Below are positions 47,483 to 48,392 of a stretch of 48,392 nucleotides of DNA, in pieces. Below the pieces are notes generated by a model. It saw only the letters and a program-made list of their open reading frames with translations, did no database searches and was not told the DNA's origin. The position numbers and the translations under genes are program-made. The stretch covers positions 1 to 48,392 of the forward strand of contig CACEJU010000008.1 of NCBI GenBank assembly GCA_902559885.1, in the 5' to 3' direction. Numbering within the stretch: position 1 is the stretch's first letter; the number at the start of each line of letters is the position of its first letter. Source of the DNA: an uncultured SAR86 cluster bacterium. GTDB taxonomy: Bacteria; Pseudomonadota; Gammaproteobacteria; Magnimaribacterales; D2472.

Positions 47483-47495
47483 ATTAAATATCTAT

Positions 47496-47585
47496 TGGCG
47501 GAAGAGGTGGGATTCGAACCCACGATACCCGCGAAGGTATGCTGGTTTTCAAGACCAGTGCATTCAACCGCTCTGCCACTCTTCC
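47496..47585 (-). tRNA. tRNA-Ser(UGA)
   Basis: The minus strand folds as a long-variable-arm tRNA. GGAAGAG pairs with CTCTTCC at the ends, the anticodon loop CTTGAAA gives UGA between CTGGT/ACCAG stem bases, and the variable arm is ATACCTTCGCGGGTAT. GGTTCGAATCC is the T loop. The 3' CCA is encoded. It closely resembles E. coli tRNA-Ser(UGA). Confidence 0.98.
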
Positions 47586-47596
47586 TGTAGCGAAGT

Positions 47597-47602
47597 ATTA
47601 TA
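47597..47602 (-). promoter_or_regulatory. Putative -10 element of tRNA-Ser
   Basis: A perfect TATAAT on the minus strand lies 11 bases before the tRNA 5' end, a normal distance for a stable RNA promoter with a short leader. No good -35 is seen. It sits after the stop of the small basic protein gene and would also drive the thioesterase. Confidence 0.4.
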
Positions 47603-47628
47603 TATGAATTATAAAAATATGGGATGAG

Positions 47629-47799
47629 TTAATCTTTTTTATTTAATTCCTTGATATATTTATCATAATCCTCCCAATCATGAGGAGTACCTGCATTTAG
47701 TCCATCAATTTTATTTGCCCTTTTTATTGCTTTAGCTGATAGTTTACTAGGAGAATCTTTTAGAATTTTTTTAAAAAAGTTTTTAATTTTATTCTTCAT
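47629..47799 (-). CDS. Small basic protein (56 residues), unknown function
   Basis: A 56-residue frame begins MKNKIKNFFKKILKDSPSK with a strongly basic amphipathic start and ends in an acidic/aromatic tail, HDWEDYDKYIKELNKK. No cysteines, signal peptide or membrane helix. The frame fills the gap between tRNA-Ser and the divergent glycosylase gene, and its composition looks like a real cytosolic protein. I do not recognise the family. It may be a nucleic-acid-associated or ribosome-associated protein, but nothing shows this. Confidence 0.55.
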   Translation of the reverse strand: MKNKIKNFFKKILKDSPSKLSAKAIKRANKIDGLNAGTPHDWEDYDKYIKELNKKD

Positions 47800-47832
47800 T
47801 TATTAATATTAAATCATACTCTATAAGTAATT

Positions 47833-48392
47833 ATGAATAAAAGAGACCTTGACGGATACAAATATTGTTTAGATAAGGCTAAATCTAATAAACATAAAAA
47901 TTTTTATAATTATTTATCCATTTCAAAAAAAATATCAATTAAAAATAGAATTGATAAGAACCTTGATTTAAAAGAGTTTTTAATTAAAACAATCATTGGT
48001 CAACAAATATCAGTGTCAGCAGCAAAATCAATATGGGAAAATACCTATCCCATAATAAAAAAAAATAAATTTAATGAAAATGATCTAAAAAACTGTGGTG
48101 TATCTAATATGAAACAAAAATACATTATGAGTGTTAATGACTATTTAAATAATAATCCTCAGAACAAATCATCTCTTAAAAAATTATCTAAAGAAGAGTT
48201 AAATAAAATCTTTCTACCATTAAAAGGAATTGGGCCTTGGACAATAAATATAATGCAAATGTTCTATTTAGAAAATAAAGATATATGGTTACCGGGAGAT
48301 CTAGGTATCCAAAAAAGTTTTAAATACTTTTTTGAAGATAATAATATGGATGAAATACAAAATTTATATAAACCATATAGAACATATTTCTG
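47833..48392 (+). CDS. DNA-3-methyladenine glycosylase II-like (AlkA/HhH-GPD), 3' truncated
   Basis: An open frame from ATG 47833 runs 186 codons off the right edge without a stop. It has the HhH-GPD base-excision repair fold: FLIKTIIGQQISVSAAKSIW, then LPLKGIGPWTINIMQMFY-like LKGIGPWTINIMQMFYL, the helix-hairpin-helix, and the catalytic Asp in LPGDLGIQKSF. Such enzymes remove alkylated bases. The N-terminal AlkA domain is absent, as in the shorter single-domain form. It is divergent from the small basic protein gene. Confidence 0.88.
   Translation, partial: MNKRDLDGYKYCLDKAKSNKHKNFYNYLSISKKISIKNRIDKNLDLKEFLIKTIIGQQISVSAAKSIWENTYPIIKKNKFNENDLKNCGVSNMKQKYIMSVNDYLNNNPQNKSSLKKLSKEELNKIFLPLKGIGPWTINIMQMFYLENKDIWLPGDLGIQKSFKYFFEDNNMDEIQNLYKPYRTYF

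Noticed and set aside
1..48392. Prophage, insertion sequence or CRISPR array
   Set aside because: No transposase, integrase, cas genes or regularly spaced repeats were seen.

Overview
This AT-rich, densely packed window looks like chromosome from a streamlined marine gammaproteobacterium, most likely of the SAR86 type. That placement is inferred from gene content and order, not from a marker-gene tree. Pointers are Na+-NQR with apbE and nqrM, the gammaproteobacterial order purB-mnmA-icd-clpS-clpA-infA with aceA nearby, an LPS/lipoprotein export operon, fatty-acid oxidation electron carriers, a large TonB receptor, and very short intergenic gaps. The ends cut through nqrF and an alkA-like glycosylase. 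No phage, IS, integrase or CRISPR signal was seen. No gap between genes exceeds about 190 bases.

Region 1 (1-12.6 kb) is core metabolism. It holds the end of the nqr operon (nqrF, apbE, nqrM). Isocitrate lyase (aceA), purB and mnmA lie on the minus strand, and icd-clpS-clpA on the plus strand, meeting infA. The isocitrate branch-point enzymes aceA and icd are only about 2.6 kb apart. A DUF336/HbpS-like protein and a Tat-exported PhoD-type phosphatase follow.

Region 2 (12.8-27.6 kb) is more accessory. It has a membrane TolB/TPR protein resembling the tail of class III cyclases without the cyclase domain, a lipoprotein-amidohydrolase-membrane protein operon, a DUF1295 protein, a TonB receptor with its terminator, and an FMN TIM-barrel protein lacking the usual active-site His. 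A ceramidase-like membrane hydrolase sits directly behind etfB-etfA. Divergent to these are ETF-quinone oxidoreductase and a DUF885 metallopeptidase-like protein.

Region 3 (27.5-41.6 kb) is one uninterrupted minus-strand run: trpS, an MFS transporter, hemH, an SDR, an aldehyde dehydrogenase, one LolC/E-type permease, lolD, exbB, exbD, an msbA-lpxK gene fusion, kdsB, murB, a LysE exporter, DUF1285 and a 46-residue DUF2256 zinc-ribbon. Stop/start overlaps of 1 to 11 bases suggest translational coupling. The run combines lipid A phosphorylation and flipping, Kdo activation, peptidoglycan precursor synthesis and lipoprotein sorting. The MsbA-LpxK fusion is the most striking item: one 923-residue protein would hold both the lipid A 4'-kinase and the lipid A flippase.

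Region 4 (41.6-48.4 kb) has a DUF349 protein, then a minus-strand run of a GPH-type transporter, an alpha/beta hydrolase, a DUF3089 protein, an HD-domain oxygenase-like gene split by a one-base change in a T8 run, a thioesterase and tRNA-Ser(UGA). A 56-residue basic protein and the truncated glycosylase gene end the window. No dedicated DNA-binding transcriptional regulator is recognisable anywhere in the window.
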